Source: Evernia prunastri (taxonomy: Eukaryota; Ascomycota; Lecanoromycetes; Lecanorales; Parmeliaceae). From it: a stretch of 64,000 bases of DNA. Positions 34,831 to 46,409 of the stretch are shown one piece after another. Position 1 is the first letter of the stretch, and each line of letters starts with the position of its first letter. The stretch is taken from NCBI GenBank assembly GCA_003184365.1, contig NKYR01000092.1, positions 62,001 through 126,000 on the forward strand. Reading direction: 5' to 3'. The notes below the pieces were generated by a model. That model did no database searches. It saw only the letters and a program-made list of their open reading frames with translations, and was not told the origin of the DNA. A program made the position numbers and the translations under genes.

Positions 34831-37290
34831 ATGATCTCGAACCGAACGACACCAGTCATAATCGGCGTGGGCGACATCAAGAACAAGTCCCAAAAAGTCG
34901 AAGACGCCATCGAGCCCATGCACCTCATGCTCCAAGCCATCTCCCACGCCCTCGACGACGCCACGTCCAATACCCCAACCATCATCGCGGAGGAACTCAA
35001 ATCGAGCATCGACAGCCTCTCCGTCGTCGCCAGCTGGACCTGGCCCTACGCCGACTTGCCCGCCCTGCTTTCTCAAAAGCTGGGCATCGCGCGGCCCCGT
35101 CATCGCATCTACAGCGCGCACGGCGGCCACCAGCCGGTCAAACTGGTCGATGAGGCGGCGAGGCGCGTCGCAAGGGGGGAAGCTACCGTCGCTGTTGTTG
35201 TGGGCGGTGAGGCGTTGGCGTCGTGTACGTTTTTTTTTTTTTTTTTTTTTTTTTTGTGGGTCATGGGGCTGCAGGGGGGGCACGGCGTTGAGAGGATAGA
35301 GTAGCGCATGCTGATTGTGTGAGGTGGTGCCGGCAGTGAGTGCCTGTAAGGCGGAGGGGAAGATGCCCCCGGCTGGTTGGACGAGACCGGAAGCAGGCGC
35401 CACGGCTGCGTCTCCTTTGGAGCTCTCCCATCTCGGCGAGAGTATGTATATCATGCCCCCCCCCCTTCCCTTATGTTTTTCAGGCCGGGTCGATTCCACG
35501 CTTGCTCATACAAGCTGCCTTTAGGTCTGGGAGCGACCCATGGCATCGGGCTGCCGGTCCACGTCTACGCGCTGTACGAGAACGCGTGGCGGGCTCGTCG
35601 CGGGCAGTCGTTCGAGCGGAACAACGACGAGTCCGCAAGGCTGTACGCGCAGTTCGCGGAGGTTGCGGAACGGAACGAAGTCGCGTGGAGCTACGGACGG
35701 AAAGCTCCATCGAAGGAGGAGATTGCTACCGTGACTGAACGGAATCGCATCATCTGCTTCCCTTGTATTATGCCCATCTCATCTCTGTAGTCGTGACGAG
35801 TGATTTACGTTCGGCGGTGCTGATTCTCAGGCGGGGCAGATCCGCTGCTGATGAATGCGTTCAACAACGTCAATCTGGCCGCGTGCTGTATCCTGACGTC
35901 GACCGAGCATGCCACAAGCCTGGGGATTGCGGAGAGTAGATGGATCTATCCCTTAGGTGGCGCGGGGACCCAAGATTCGGATAACTGTATGTTTTTCCCT
36001 CCCTTTTCCTTTTTCCTATGTCACGCATGTTCGAATGTTGCGCTCACGGACGCGGGTCACGCGCAAACAGTCTGGGAGCGCCCCAATTTCCACTCCAGCC
36101 CGGCCATGTCGCGCTCGTTGGACGCCTGTTTGGATGTTTCTGGCTTGACAAAGGACGAAGTCGATCTGTTCGATTTTTACTCGTTAGCTTTGACACCGTA
36201 CCGTTCCCTTAGAAAAAAGGGCCCACCCGGCTGATGCGTCGAATAGCTGCTTCCCCATCGTCCCGAAACTGGCGTGCCAGCACCTCGGTCTCCCGCTCTC
36301 GAATTCCGCGAGGCCGATCACGCTCTTGGGCGGCTTGACTTCTTTTGGGGGCGCGGGCAATAATTATTCTATGCATGTCGGTCTTCTCTCTCTCTCTCTC
36401 TCTCTTTTTCCCCTGTCGTCTGGCGAGAGGCAGCCATAACCCAACCCGACCGATTCCCAAACTCTACTCTACCCATAACCCACTGACACCCCAGCTCCCA
36501 CCAGGCCCTGACGGCAATGGTGCGCGAGCTGCGCCGGGGGGGACCCGGCCGCAACGGCTTGGTCCTCGCCAACGGCGGCGTCCTCACGCACCAGCACGCG
36601 CTCTGCCTCTCCGGCGTCGGACCCAGAAGTGACGGGTCTGCGTACCCGGATGGGAATCCCCTGCCGAGCCATGTGACGGACGTGCCGGTGCCGGCGGTCG
36701 CTGTGAAGGCTGAGGGGGAGGCGGTTGTTGAGGTTGGTTCCCCCCTTTTTTCTCCCCAAATACTCTTTTTTTTTCTTTTCTCCTTCTTTTCCACAGCACT
36801 CTGCCATACACTTCCTAGACCCAATCAAATACCAACTACCTCCAAACACCTCCAGCCACATCAATCCATCCATCCATCCATCCACATCCACACATCCATC
36901 CACCCATCCATCCACCCATCCATCCACCCATCCCCCCTCCCTCCCTTCACCCCCATCACGAACCCACTCTCACCCCTCACCCTCAAACAGACCTACACCG
37001 TCGAATTCAACCGCGCCGGCATTCCAGCCAAGGGCTTCGTCATCGGTCGGCTGCGGGACGGTAGTGGCCAACGCTTCGTGGCGCTCGCGGGGGACGACAG
37101 GACGTTGGAGGTGCTGGGAAGCGGGAGCGGGAGCGGGAGGGGGGAGGTGGTCGGGAGGAGGGGGTGGGTTGGGAGGGGGGATGGGAGGGGTGAGGGGAGG
37201 GGTGATGGGGTCGAGGGGGAAAGGGATGAAGGGGGGAGGGGTGAAGAGGGAAGGAATTTCTTCGTTATCGAACGGGGATCGAGGCTGTGA
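34831..37290 (+). CDS. Thiolase-like (acetyl-CoA acetyltransferase-like) protein
   Basis: Member of the thiolase superfamily branch usually annotated 'acetyl-CoA acetyltransferase'; the C-terminal TYTVEFNRAGIPAKGFVIGR block fits the additional domain of type-1 thiolase-like proteins (my recollection). Blocks seen in order: PVIIGVGDIKNKS, VVGGEALAS, LGATHGIGLPVHVYALYE, MNAFNNVNLAACCILTS, WERPNFHSSPAMSRS, GGLTSFGGAGNNYSMHAL and LVLANGGVLTHQHALCLS. Introns: 35225-35336, 35442-35524, 35765-35830, 35987-36070, 36183-36246, 36377-36504 and 36733-36990; 554 aa. Three introns carry simple repeats (T26, (TC)10, CCAT), and the last exon has a Gly/Arg/Glu-rich run of roughly 50 residues before the normal ending GRNFFVIERGSRL. 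True thiolase activity is not established for this branch; it may act on acyl-CoA in lipid metabolism. Confidence 0.87.
35230..35255. repeat. Poly-T (T26) in an intron, next to the 5' splice site
   Basis: Twenty-six consecutive T directly after the donor GTACG of intron 1 of the thiolase-like gene. Confidence 0.95.
36385..36404. repeat. Microsatellite (TC)10 in an intron
   Basis: Ten TC units near the 5' end of the sixth intron of the thiolase-like gene. Confidence 0.92.
36861..36931. repeat. Imperfect CCAT/CCAC tetranucleotide array in an intron
   Basis: About 70 bases of CATC/CACC units in the last and longest (258 bp) intron of the thiolase-like gene. Confidence 0.9.
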
Positions 37291-37532
37291 TCGATACGCA
37301 CGACCCATCCCGTTCGTTCGCGCCTTTTTACCGAGATTAGGTTGTGTAGGAAAAGAAAATAAAAGAGTTGAAGGGTGGGAGTGTGATGGAACTTGCATCG
37401 AGGGCTGGTGACCCGGCTTGCATGATCTTTTGGTGCAGTGCTGGTGCTGGTGCATCAGCGCCATGGGAGGGGAGGAAAGGTGGCTCTCGCGAGCTGGGTG
37501 CGTTTTCTTGATGGGGTTTTGGTTTTGGCTAT

Positions 37533-37556
37533 TTTCTGTTTCTGTTTCTGTTTCTG
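37533..37556. repeat. Tandem (TTTCTG)4
   Basis: Four perfect hexamer copies. Confidence 0.9.
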
Positions 37557-37755
37557 CGTCTTTGCACTTGGTTGTGTCGTCGGTGGAGGGTTAGGGGAGT
37601 TGTATTCAGGTGTCTTGCCTTCCCCCCCCCTCGTTCCCCCTTCCCCCATTTTCCGTACATCTTCGTACATTTGGGGAAATTGGAGCTGGTGGTTGAGATC
37701 TCTTCGACCCTCTTCTCTTCTCTCCTGCCCTCTTTTGTCTGACCTGTCTGACCTC

Positions 37756-37800
37756 GTTTCGTTAGACCTGGTTTCGTTAGACCTGGTTTCATTAGACCTT
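37756..37800. repeat. 15-bp tandem repeat, three copies
   Basis: GTTTCGTTAGACCTG occurs twice perfectly and a third time with two substitutions (copies at 37756, 37771 and 37786). Confidence 0.93.
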
Positions 37801-37845
37801 GTTCTTTGGACCTTGTTCTTCCCCCATACCATACCATACCATCTC

Positions 37846-37870
37846 AGATCAGATCAGATCAGATCAGATC
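37846..37870. repeat. Microsatellite (AGATC)5
   Basis: Five perfect AGATC units, preceded by three ATACC units at about 37827-37841. Confidence 0.92.
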
Positions 37871-38557
37871 GGCTTGTTCTGTCTGGTTTGTTCTTCCTCT
37901 TTCCTCAGGTTATTGGCATTAGCGATGTGGTTGCTGTGAGATTGTCTTCGCTTTGCTCCTCGACCTTTTGAGTTTCTTCCCTTTTCTTGGGTTCGTATCG
38001 ATCTTCGATCTTGGATCTTTCATTGTGGGTCTTGGATCTTGAATCTTTGGTCTTGGATCTTATATTTTGATTTTACATCTTTTATCCACGACCTATGTAG
38101 TCTTCACCTATCATATAGAGTCACCAAAACAGCTGGAACAGCTACCTGAATAGACATATGTGGGACAACCCCCCCCCCCTTTCCGTGCTAAGAAAAGCTC
38201 TCAATGCTTGTTCAGCTAAACCTGGAGTAAGTGAAACGAGGCTATATATAGACGCGAGCGAGCGAGAATAGATGCTATGGCTCTGAAGGAGATGAGAGTC
38301 GACCACTGGTGGGAAGTCTATATATATAGAGCTCCCGTTATGACACGACGCTCCTGGTTATCGCGTTCCTGATATGAATTATGTGATATTGCTATGCGAT
38401 GCGATATTGAAGGCCTGTAGGCACGCTGTGCGAACTTACCATGTAGCGCGAAGTCACCATGCCATGCGACCGACTACTTAACCTCCAGTCGCACTGTGGC
38501 GAGTAACAGATGCTGGTAAGATAGGGTCTTTCTTTCTTCTTTCTCGATAGATATGCG

Positions 38558-38730
38558 GATTTGTAGATTGGTGGGTTGATAATTGATGGGTTTGATGGAG
38601 TTAGTGGCTTTGACGGGGTTGATAGATTGATAGAATTGATAGAATTGATAGCTTGGTAGATTAACAGGCTGATAGGTTTAACAGATCGACAGATTTGTGG
38701 ATTGATAGGCTGTTAGGTTTGATACACTTA
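38558..38730. repeat. Degenerate TTGATAG-type minisatellite
   Basis: A run of irregularly spaced GATTG/GATAG/GGTTT words (for example TTGATAGATTGATAGAATTG around 38622) over about 170 bases. It could be a decayed tandem array or a cluster of GATA motifs. Confidence 0.6.
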
Positions 38731-39534
38731 ACATCTTGACACCCCCGTGACGACCCTGTCCCTGGCGTTGACCAACAGACGATCGTAGCACATCGGCTCC
38801 CCGGTTCGATTCGATTCAATTCGATTCGTTTCTGTACCCGCGCGTGAAAAATGCACTGATTCTGCTCTATTTGACGCTGCTCTACTCGAATCGACTCGAC
38901 TCTCCCCCCTCCTCTCTTATGTGGGAATTTCTGATCCGGCGGTTGTACCTGCGGTCGTGATGGGGTTTTTCCGTGGGCAGTGGGTAGGGTGAGGGGTGAC
39001 GATGGGAGTTGGGTGTGAGAGGGCGGGGTGAGTGGGGGAGGATGGGTGAGGATAGGAGAGGAGAAGAGAGAGAGGGAGGGGCTATATGGGGGATGGAGGG
39101 AGGGACGGAGGAAGAGAGGGAGGGAGGGGCTATGAAGGGGATGGAGGCGGTTGAAGGGATGGAGGAGGTGGGAGGGATGGAGGTTGTGGGGTATATGGGT
39201 GACGGAGACCTGAGTAGGTGGCTTGTGTATATTGGAAAAGGCTCTGTCTGTGTTGTGGGCGAGGGATCCATGCCTTGATATCAGGCTTTTCTCCGGTCGA
39301 GATGGGGTAAGGCAGGTCAGGCAGGCGGGTTGGAGGCGGGCATCGTATAGACTGTCTCAACGCTGCATACTGAGAGCACACTGAGGGCGCGAAGAAGAGG
39401 CTGGGCGAGACTCAGAATACCACCAGCGACCCGGGAAATTTCCCCCCTCAATCCAGGGTTTTCATGACTTGCGCTCTTCCGTAGCTGGTTTTTGACATAT
39501 AGAGACACACAAAACATACAACGCACATCGCAAC

Positions 39535-40429
39535 TCACGACTCCTTCGGTGCCGTAGCATACATATCCTTCCACCGCCCCGCCAACTTGAGCGCCATGGC
39601 CCTCAACGCCTTGGCCCGCTGGTCATTATCCGACGGGTCGTTGTCCGGCTTGCCGTCGTTCGCCCGGTCCGCGTTCGTCTCCCCCGTCCGCTCCTTCATC
39701 GTGAACACGTGCGTCGCCGTGTTCGCCTTCGTCTGGTAGTCCAGCCACGTCGACATGTCTCCGACGGCCATGTCGTACCGGTCCGAGTTCCGGTTGCCGG
39801 GCCTGTTGACGACGGCGTCGGCGCTCGGCACGAAGGCGATCTTCGTCGTGGCGCGCGTGCCGAAGAATTCCGCGTTCAGGTGCACGCCTTTGCCGTCGAT
39901 TTGGGAGATGTTCTTGGTTGGTTCCGGGGAGTTGCCGGGGTCGAAGTCCCATCGGATGCGGAATTGGTCGCCTGGGTCGAGTTGGATTTTTTGGGCTTTG
40001 AAGGTGACGGCGATGGGTTTGCTGGCGTTGCCCTGCAGGCCGGTCACGTAGCGGTTCTCCATCCCGGGTACTCCAGGTTTTCTGATCGTCATGTCAAGGT
40101 GATGTGGAGGGACCTGGGTGTTGGGTTCGGACTTACGATTTGGGGAACGTGGTCGTCACGAGCATCAAATTGCTGGCGGAAAGCACGTTTTCGGGTCCAC
40201 CGATGGCTTGAAGGGCTGCGATGAGGGGGTAGCGCGCGGGTACGGAGACCTCACCCGATGTTGGCTGGGTAGTGGACGGACCAGCTTTCGCGCCTGAGGG
40301 TTTGGCTGCGTTTTGTGGTTTCCCGGCTGCACCACCGCCCATGGCGCTCGACGCGACGGCGCTCACGAGCGGTGCCGTCACTTGCGCGACGAAGCCAGGT
40401 GCTTTTGGGGCGGGGGCTTTGGGAGGCAT
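39535..40429 (-). CDS. Unrecognised protein, lineage-restricted candidate
   Basis: Two exons joined by intron 40082-40136 (GTAAGT..GATCAG, TTGACA branch region), 279 aa. The N-terminus is low-complexity (MPPKAPAPKAPG, then Ala/Gly/Ser-rich to about residue 55). A part likely rich in beta-strands follows (YVTGLQGNASKPIAVTFK, DPGDQFRIRWDFDPG, GVHLNAEFFGTRATT, KIAFVPSADAVV) and a charged helical C-terminus ending in KLAGRWKDMYATAPKES. No signal peptide, membrane span or known motif. The codon pattern and a clean intron argue that it is real. I do not recognise a family and assign no function. Confidence 0.72.
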
Positions 40430-41269
40430 TGGTCGGGTCGAGTACTGTTTTTGTGGAGTTTGTATAGGATTCGACTTTCTGATTTTGGAGTATCGTATGG
40501 ATGTTGTTCGACGAGTTGTTGGCGATGACTCCCGGGTTATGAATCTTTCGGATTACAGCTGCTGTCGCCGGGCCCAGCCTTTGTCATATCCAAATACAGA
40601 ATGTGCTTTTGCGGCTGAGCTTACTCAGCTTAGAGTACTCATGTCAAGCGAGTCGTAGCGAGCGGAGCCAACAAGTGAACACAAGGAAATAAACACATTA
40701 TTGGCAGGTACCAGAATTAGAAATCACGTAAGCAGTTGGTGCAAAGCGCCTCTCATTAGGAAAACGGAAATGGTAAAGGTTTCATACCTAGCTGCAGTCG
40801 AGCCAGCCAACCTGCACTGTACTTGCTGGTGACCTGTGCCTCTGAACACATCAAGCACTCACATTCCAGGCTCGAGGCGGCTGTAACGCGGAACAAAAGG
40901 CTCTGAAGAAAAACAGTATTCAACTTGTATTTTGAGAGCTTTTCTATAAACGTTGCACGAGATATTTCATCGTAAGTCGACCTGTTATCGACGTATCGTG
41001 ATAAAATAAAGGCACAGAGTTTTGGTGTGTCCGGTGACTACCTTAAAGTCACCAACGAGTACTTTACCGCCCTACTCACGAGCATGGATTGCACACAACG
41101 CTTCCACGTCAGGACGTTCTGTCGAATGGAGCCTTCTCGAACGTGAGCCTGTCTATCCTTTCGGCTACCATTTGACCTATGGCAGGCCCACTGGTCTCAG
41201 GTTAGTCGTGTGCGGGGAACAGCAGTGGAAGGCTACACGGTGCGGACGATTTGAGTGTTTGAGTGTCGC

Positions 41270-41386
41270 TAAAGCTTATCACCTCGCGGGGTCCACACTC
41301 CCCCCCGGTACTACCCGGATGGCGCACCCGCTAGAACATCATCCGGGGTAAGGTGTGACCCCACGAGGTGATGCGCAAGATAGCGG
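41270..41386. repeat. Imperfect inverted repeat (~117 bp)
   Basis: The left arm contains ATCACCTCGCGGGGTCCACA (41278-41297). The right arm, read on the minus strand, contains ATCACCTCGTGGGGTCACAC (41373-41354). Both arms continue to a shared CCCGGATG/CCCGGATG inner block around a ~20 bp loop. The arms differ by one C/T transition and small indels. It could be a solo hairpin, a relic of a small inverted-repeat element or a structured RNA. Confidence 0.75.
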
Positions 41387-41720
41387 TCCAGTTCGGTGAT
41401 AGAAGAAGAGGAAGGGAACTCGGCAAGATTGGAACCTCGGTTTCTCGGAGCCTCGGAGGCTCGCAGCCGCGAAGGCGCGAAGCGTGCTTGTCTCACGCAA
41501 TCAAGCGGCAAGGACACTGCACTGGACAGAGAAGGGTCGGATAAAGTAAATCATGAACAGATTTTGAAAATGGCTCAAGTATTTCTATCAATATAATTGA
41601 TATTGGGCTGAAAAGTGAGAAGGTCACACTGTCCTTAGCGGAACAGGACCGCCTTCCCCGTTCCCGGACCCTAAAGTAATAGGTAGTGTATGGTTATCCC
41701 CTACCCTAGCTTAGATCCTA

Positions 41721-41743
41721 GGTAAGGTAGGTAAGGTAGGTAG
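41721..41743. repeat. Tandem GGTAAGGTA repeat
   Basis: Two full 9-bp copies and a partial third. Confidence 0.88.
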
Positions 41744-42760
41744 CTTCCGACGAGATGGAAGGCCCCGGGAAGGAATACTTTTAATCTTTAATCTTTTTTT
41801 AATTCTATTGTCCACCACGGTTTCGGTTCGTAGGTACATCGCCCATCAATCTTGATCATTTGACTATAATTCCGATAAACATGCACATTCATTCAGTATG
41901 TAACTTGTTATGTATGAGAGATAAAATCTTTCCGCCCCATTGCCTTCCGAGGTTCAGTGCCTGTTCACCTCGGCCGATCACCTATCAATTATTCGTTGCT
42001 CATTGCTCGTATCGTCTAGCATCTGCATCCTTTCAAACCTTTATGTGGAAATGCTCCTCACAGCGGAATATTCTATCTTTCTATCTCTTCCACTTGCTTC
42101 ATACAACAAGACACCTTTTAGCCTCCGCATCCTTCCGATGCGGTCTAAAGTGATCGTGGTGCGTTGCTGCTCTCGCCAATGTCAGTCATATCAAAAACGT
42201 GTATCGTTGCTCTATCAGTCTTCTCGAGCTGGAAATTTGATCCACCCTGGGCTTCTGAGGAGCTCCATATCATGCCTTTCTCTATTCCGCCAAACCTGAC
42301 CTCATCTACGGAAGAAAGATGAAGAAAGGAGACAGAGAGACCTCTTCGATCATATCTGTGCCTGTACCTAGCTACTTCAAAATGCTCACGTTCACCTTTC
42401 CGCCTGTCACTGCAGAATGCCTGCACAAACACGTGGATCACTAAACAATCTGCAAAATGGTTGGCTACAGGCCTGCGGAATCGGTCGCGCATGTACATCT
42501 ACCCCTCTTTCCTTACTCCCCAAGACCTGCCCTGCGTCCCCAAATTTATTCCTGGTCAGGACGTGTTCCGCGATATGCCGCAAGGTGTGCGCTTTCTAGT
42601 CCCATAAACCTGGGCACGTCATCCCCAAGGAAGCCAAAGGTTCACGTATAGTCTCATTTTTGAATATAAAACGTCTTCAATTCCCTCCCCATTTTCGCTC
42701 TCAAAATCGCAACAACTTCTTCACATAACATTCTACCTCTTCACGTAACATTCTTCGACA

Positions 42761-45700
42761 ATGACTGCCAATCATACGACTGCCTTTTCAGCGGACTATG
42801 GACACAGATTAATACCCACTCTGGTGGATGATTATGCTCGAACCGATCCAGACTACGTCTTCGCCTCGATACCGAAGACAACAAATTTCGCAGATGGCCT
42901 GGAAAAGATCACTATCAGCGCTTTCGCTCGGGCAGTGAACGAGATCGCTTGGCGATGCGAGTCTGTGCTCGGGAAGAGTACCAATTTCGATACGCTTGCC
43001 TATATTGGTCCCAGTCAGTCACAACCTTAACGAATATTACCCGCTCCAAAGCTGACTTCCAATAGCGGATCTCCGGTACTGGGTCATTGCTATCGCTGCT
43101 GCCAAAGCAGGTTACAAGGTCAGTCTCTGGCTTTGGGCTGTGAAGACCTTGCCGTGAAGCTAAAATGGGATATAGACATTACTGCCCTCCCCACGCAATA
43201 GTATTGAGGGCATTCTGTCTCTTCTCGAAACCACCAAGTGCCAGACCTTACTCAGCGCGCCTGGGACCAAGGTCGATCACATTTTGGAGAAGCGTGATAT
43301 GCGGCACATTGTCATCAGGACATGGGACGAGTGGTTGGCTCAAGAGCATGTTGACCACTATCCATACGAAAAGAGCTTCGACGAGGCAGCCCACGATCCA
43401 TTCATCGTCATACATACATCGGGATCTACTGGCTTGCCGAAGCCTATTACACTTTATCACGGAGGACTCGCGACAGCAGATGCACATCAGTTGATGCCTC
43501 CATTGGATGGTTACGCTTCTGCGGTCATCCCTCCAAAAGGCCAAGGCCTGACGCGTCTTTTCGCTAGCTTGCCCCCATTTCATGTGAGCAATCCACTGCG
43601 CCTTCTCGTCTCGTCCCGAATAGATTGACCTACTAATATCAATATATAGGTGGCTGGTATTATAGGCGCACTTGTAATTCCCTTATACTATCGGCAAACT
43701 ATCGTTTGGCCGCCTGGTGGCCGGCCAGTCAGCACGGACATGGTCGATGACCTTCTTGACAACGTGGATGTAGACGGCTGCTTCCTAGCACCTTCTGTCT
43801 TGGAGGACTTGAGCCGATCGGAGACCTCCTTGGAGAAGTTAAAGAAAATCAAGTTTGTGGAATATGGTGGAGGTCGTGTCTCCCGCATCCTTTTCTTCTC
43901 ACCATGCTGACTGAGCATCAGGCCCTCTTGCCAGACGCGCTGGGGATATAGTCGCAAGATATGTCAAACTCATGAACATCCTGGGCTCTTCAGAAACAAA
44001 TATGTTACCACTTTATGATAAGCAACCGGAAGACTGGATGTATTTCCATGTTAATCCTGAGATGAAAGGCTTCGAATTTCGAGAGGTCAGTGATGGGCTT
44101 TATGAACAATTCCTGCTGCGCCATCCATCCACAGATCCCTATCACTCAGCGTGGTACACCTTTCCGGACAAGTCAGAGTACTCGACGAAAGATCTCTTTT
44201 CTAAGCACCCGACGAAACCAAATCTTTGGTTCTATGAAGGCAGATCGGACGATGTGATTGTTTTCTCCAATGGTGAGAAGTTCAACCCCAGCGCAATGGA
44301 AGCTACATTGCGTACGCACCCGGATGTCGTTCGCGCCATCGTTGTTGGCCAAGCGAGATTCGAACCAGCCGCGTTGATTGAGCTCAGAGGGTCACCGACG
44401 GAAGAGGCGAAGAACGACCTACTCGATAGCTTCACACCGTATCTCATCAAGGTCAACGAGACCGCCCCAGCTTACGCCAAGCTTCAGCGAGACCACATCG
44501 CTTTCACCAAACCAGACAAACCAATGATCATGGCGGACAAGGGTAGTATCAAGCGATCTGCGACTGCGAAAGCGTATGAGAAGGAGATTGATCAAATCTA
44601 TGCGAATGCTGACGATGCTTCATTGCCAACTGTGAAGCTTGATGCTCAGGACGTAGATGCCCTGACAGCAGGTTTGCAAGAGCTACTGATAGGGACTATC
44701 GGACTGGAAGCCATTGCACCTGAACAGGACATCTTCGCCGTTGGAGCAGATTCCTTACAAGTCATGAATCTGGTGCGGCAGCTCCGCTCTTCTTTCACAG
44801 CTCAGCACGGAGAAGGGCACGAAGAAGGAGTGATCCCGCCTCATTTGATTTCACCGAAAATCGTCTACTCTAATCCTACCGCAACCAAATTGGCCAATGC
44901 CCTACATCAGTTGACTGGTCACAGCGCAGAGGTTGCTGGGAAATTGGAGGAAGAACGGATCAAGAAGATGGAGGAGATGCTTGCCAAGTACTCGGAAGAT
45001 CTACCGAAAACATTGGCCAATGGTGTTAGTGTCGAAGGAGGCGACGACAAGCTGACTGTCGTCCTAACCGGCAGTACAGGCTCGCTCGGCTCATACCTTC
45101 TTGACGCTTTGCTACTCTCCGACCGGGTGTCAAAGGTCATTTGCCTCAACCGTGGAGCCAACAGCGAGGAGAAGCAGAAAAAGACGAGTTCTTCTCGAGG
45201 CCTTGTGACCGAATGGGAAGCAGACAAGGTCCAATTCTTGACGACAGACCTCAGCAAACCTCGTCTAGGCTTGAATACCGACCACTACGATCTCCTCGTC
45301 AAAGAAGCTTCTTTCATAATCCGTAAGCCAAGCGTTGCACCACATTCTCTCAGAAATCTGGCTAATTCTCGAATGTTCCAGACAACCAATGGCAGGTAGA
45401 CTTCAACCTCAGCCTTGATTCATTCGAACCCCACATTGCCGGTGTCCGTGACCTCATCACTCTCTCAAGCAAATCTGCCAAAAAACCCCCAATCCTTTTC
45501 ACCTCCAGTATCTCAACGATAGGGAATTGGCACGCCAAACACCCGGCCGAAAAGGTTCCGGAAAAGGCGTTTCATGACTTCACCATTCCCGCGCCGATGG
45601 GTTACGGCGAGTCAAAGTACATTGGTGAGTTGTTGCTCGAAGCTGGCGCGGATAAGTGTGGAGTTCCTGCCGTAATCTGTCGAGTCGGGCAGCTTGCTGG

Positions 45701-46409
45701 TCCGGTGAAGAAGAATGGGGGCATGTGGAATAAGCAGGAGTGGCTGCCGAGTGTAAGTCTCCTTTAGCCTTCTTTTTCTCTATGCATCAATGATACTATT
45801 CCGTGTCGAACCCAAGAAGAAGCGTGGACATGGTTGTTCGTATCATCGTTCACAGCGAACTGACGTTAACATACCAAAACTTAGGTTATTGCAAGCTCCA
45901 AATACCTTGGTAAAATCCCCACAGCTCTCCCAAGCCAGGACACGGTATCCTGGGTTCCGGTCGACACCACCGCCAGCATTATCGTCGACCTCGTCCTGGC
46001 CAACGCAACCCACAACACCCATGGCCCGGATCATCCTCCGCCATCATCAGCCCTGCAGCACTACAACCTCGTCAACCCCCACCCCAGCGCCTGGCACTCC
46101 CTCGTACCAGCTGTGACCCAGTATTTCCGCGACGGCACCAAAGACAACGGCACCTCCAGCATCGAACCCGTCCCCTTCGCCGCCTGGCTCTCCGCCCTGC
46201 AGGCTTCCGCGGCGCTCGGGACGGAAGACGTGGCGAAGAACCCGGGCATCAAGCTGCTCGAGTTCTACAAGGGCATGAGCGAGGACGGGGCCGAGGATGA
46301 GGTCTTGCTGGAGACGGAGCAGACGGTCGGGGCGAGTGCGAATATGAAGAATCTGACACCGGTGGGGGAGGAGTGGATGCGGATCTGGCTGGAGCAGTGG
46401 CGGTTTTGA
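42761..46409 (+). CDS. Adenylation-thiolation-reductase enzyme (NRPS-like carboxylate reductase)
   Basis: A predicted 1077-aa A-T-R enzyme: it activates a carboxylic acid as an acyl-AMP, transfers it to a phosphopantetheine arm and releases it by NADPH reduction, usually as an aldehyde. Adenylation motif HTSGSTGLPKP is at residues 182-192, and the later core motif is around YEGRSDDVIVFSNGEKFNP. The carrier-site motif is GADSLQVMNL with Ser590. The reductase Rossmann motif TGSTGSLG is at 695-702, with Ser-rich FTSSIST and the catalytic pair Tyr854/Lys858 (YGESK). No condensation domain. Introns: 43014-43065, 43119-43175, 43584-43649, 43873-43921, 45323-45381 and 45753-45884; all joins restore family sequence. 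Neighbours (unknown protein, RNase T2) do not form an obvious cluster. Substrate is unknown. Confidence 0.92.

Larger units (their letters stand above)
37291..39534. other. Repeat-rich 2.2 kb region, no gene seen
   Basis: Contains several independent simple or short tandem repeats (listed separately), CT-rich and GA-rich runs (37660-37760, 38990-39180) and a degenerate GATAG region. Open frames on both strands are low-complexity translations of these repeats and are not called. Confidence 0.6.
40430..42760. other. Intergenic region between divergent genes
   Basis: No supported gene in 2.3 kb. Notable contents are an imperfect palindrome around 41270-41386 and a 9-bp tandem repeat near 41721. 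A repeated word TTCAC(A/G)TAACATTCT occurs twice just before ATG 42761. Confidence 0.5.

Noticed and set aside
34831..37290. Idea that the thiolase-like gene is a pseudogene because of its repeat load
   Set aside because: All eight exons join in phase with conserved splice sites and the C-terminal ending is intact, so it looks functional.
36369..37464. Several long minus-strand frames opposite the thiolase-like gene
   Set aside because: They are shadows of GC-rich exons and of the CCAT array; the plus strand carries the family motifs in phase.
38795..38835. GGTTCGATTCG word that resembles a tRNA B box
   Set aside because: It belongs to an ATTCG/ATTCA short repeat; no A box and no cloverleaf could be drawn upstream.
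38882..39271. Minus-strand frame rich in Ser/Pro/Ile
   Set aside because: It is a direct translation of a GA/CT simple-sequence tract.
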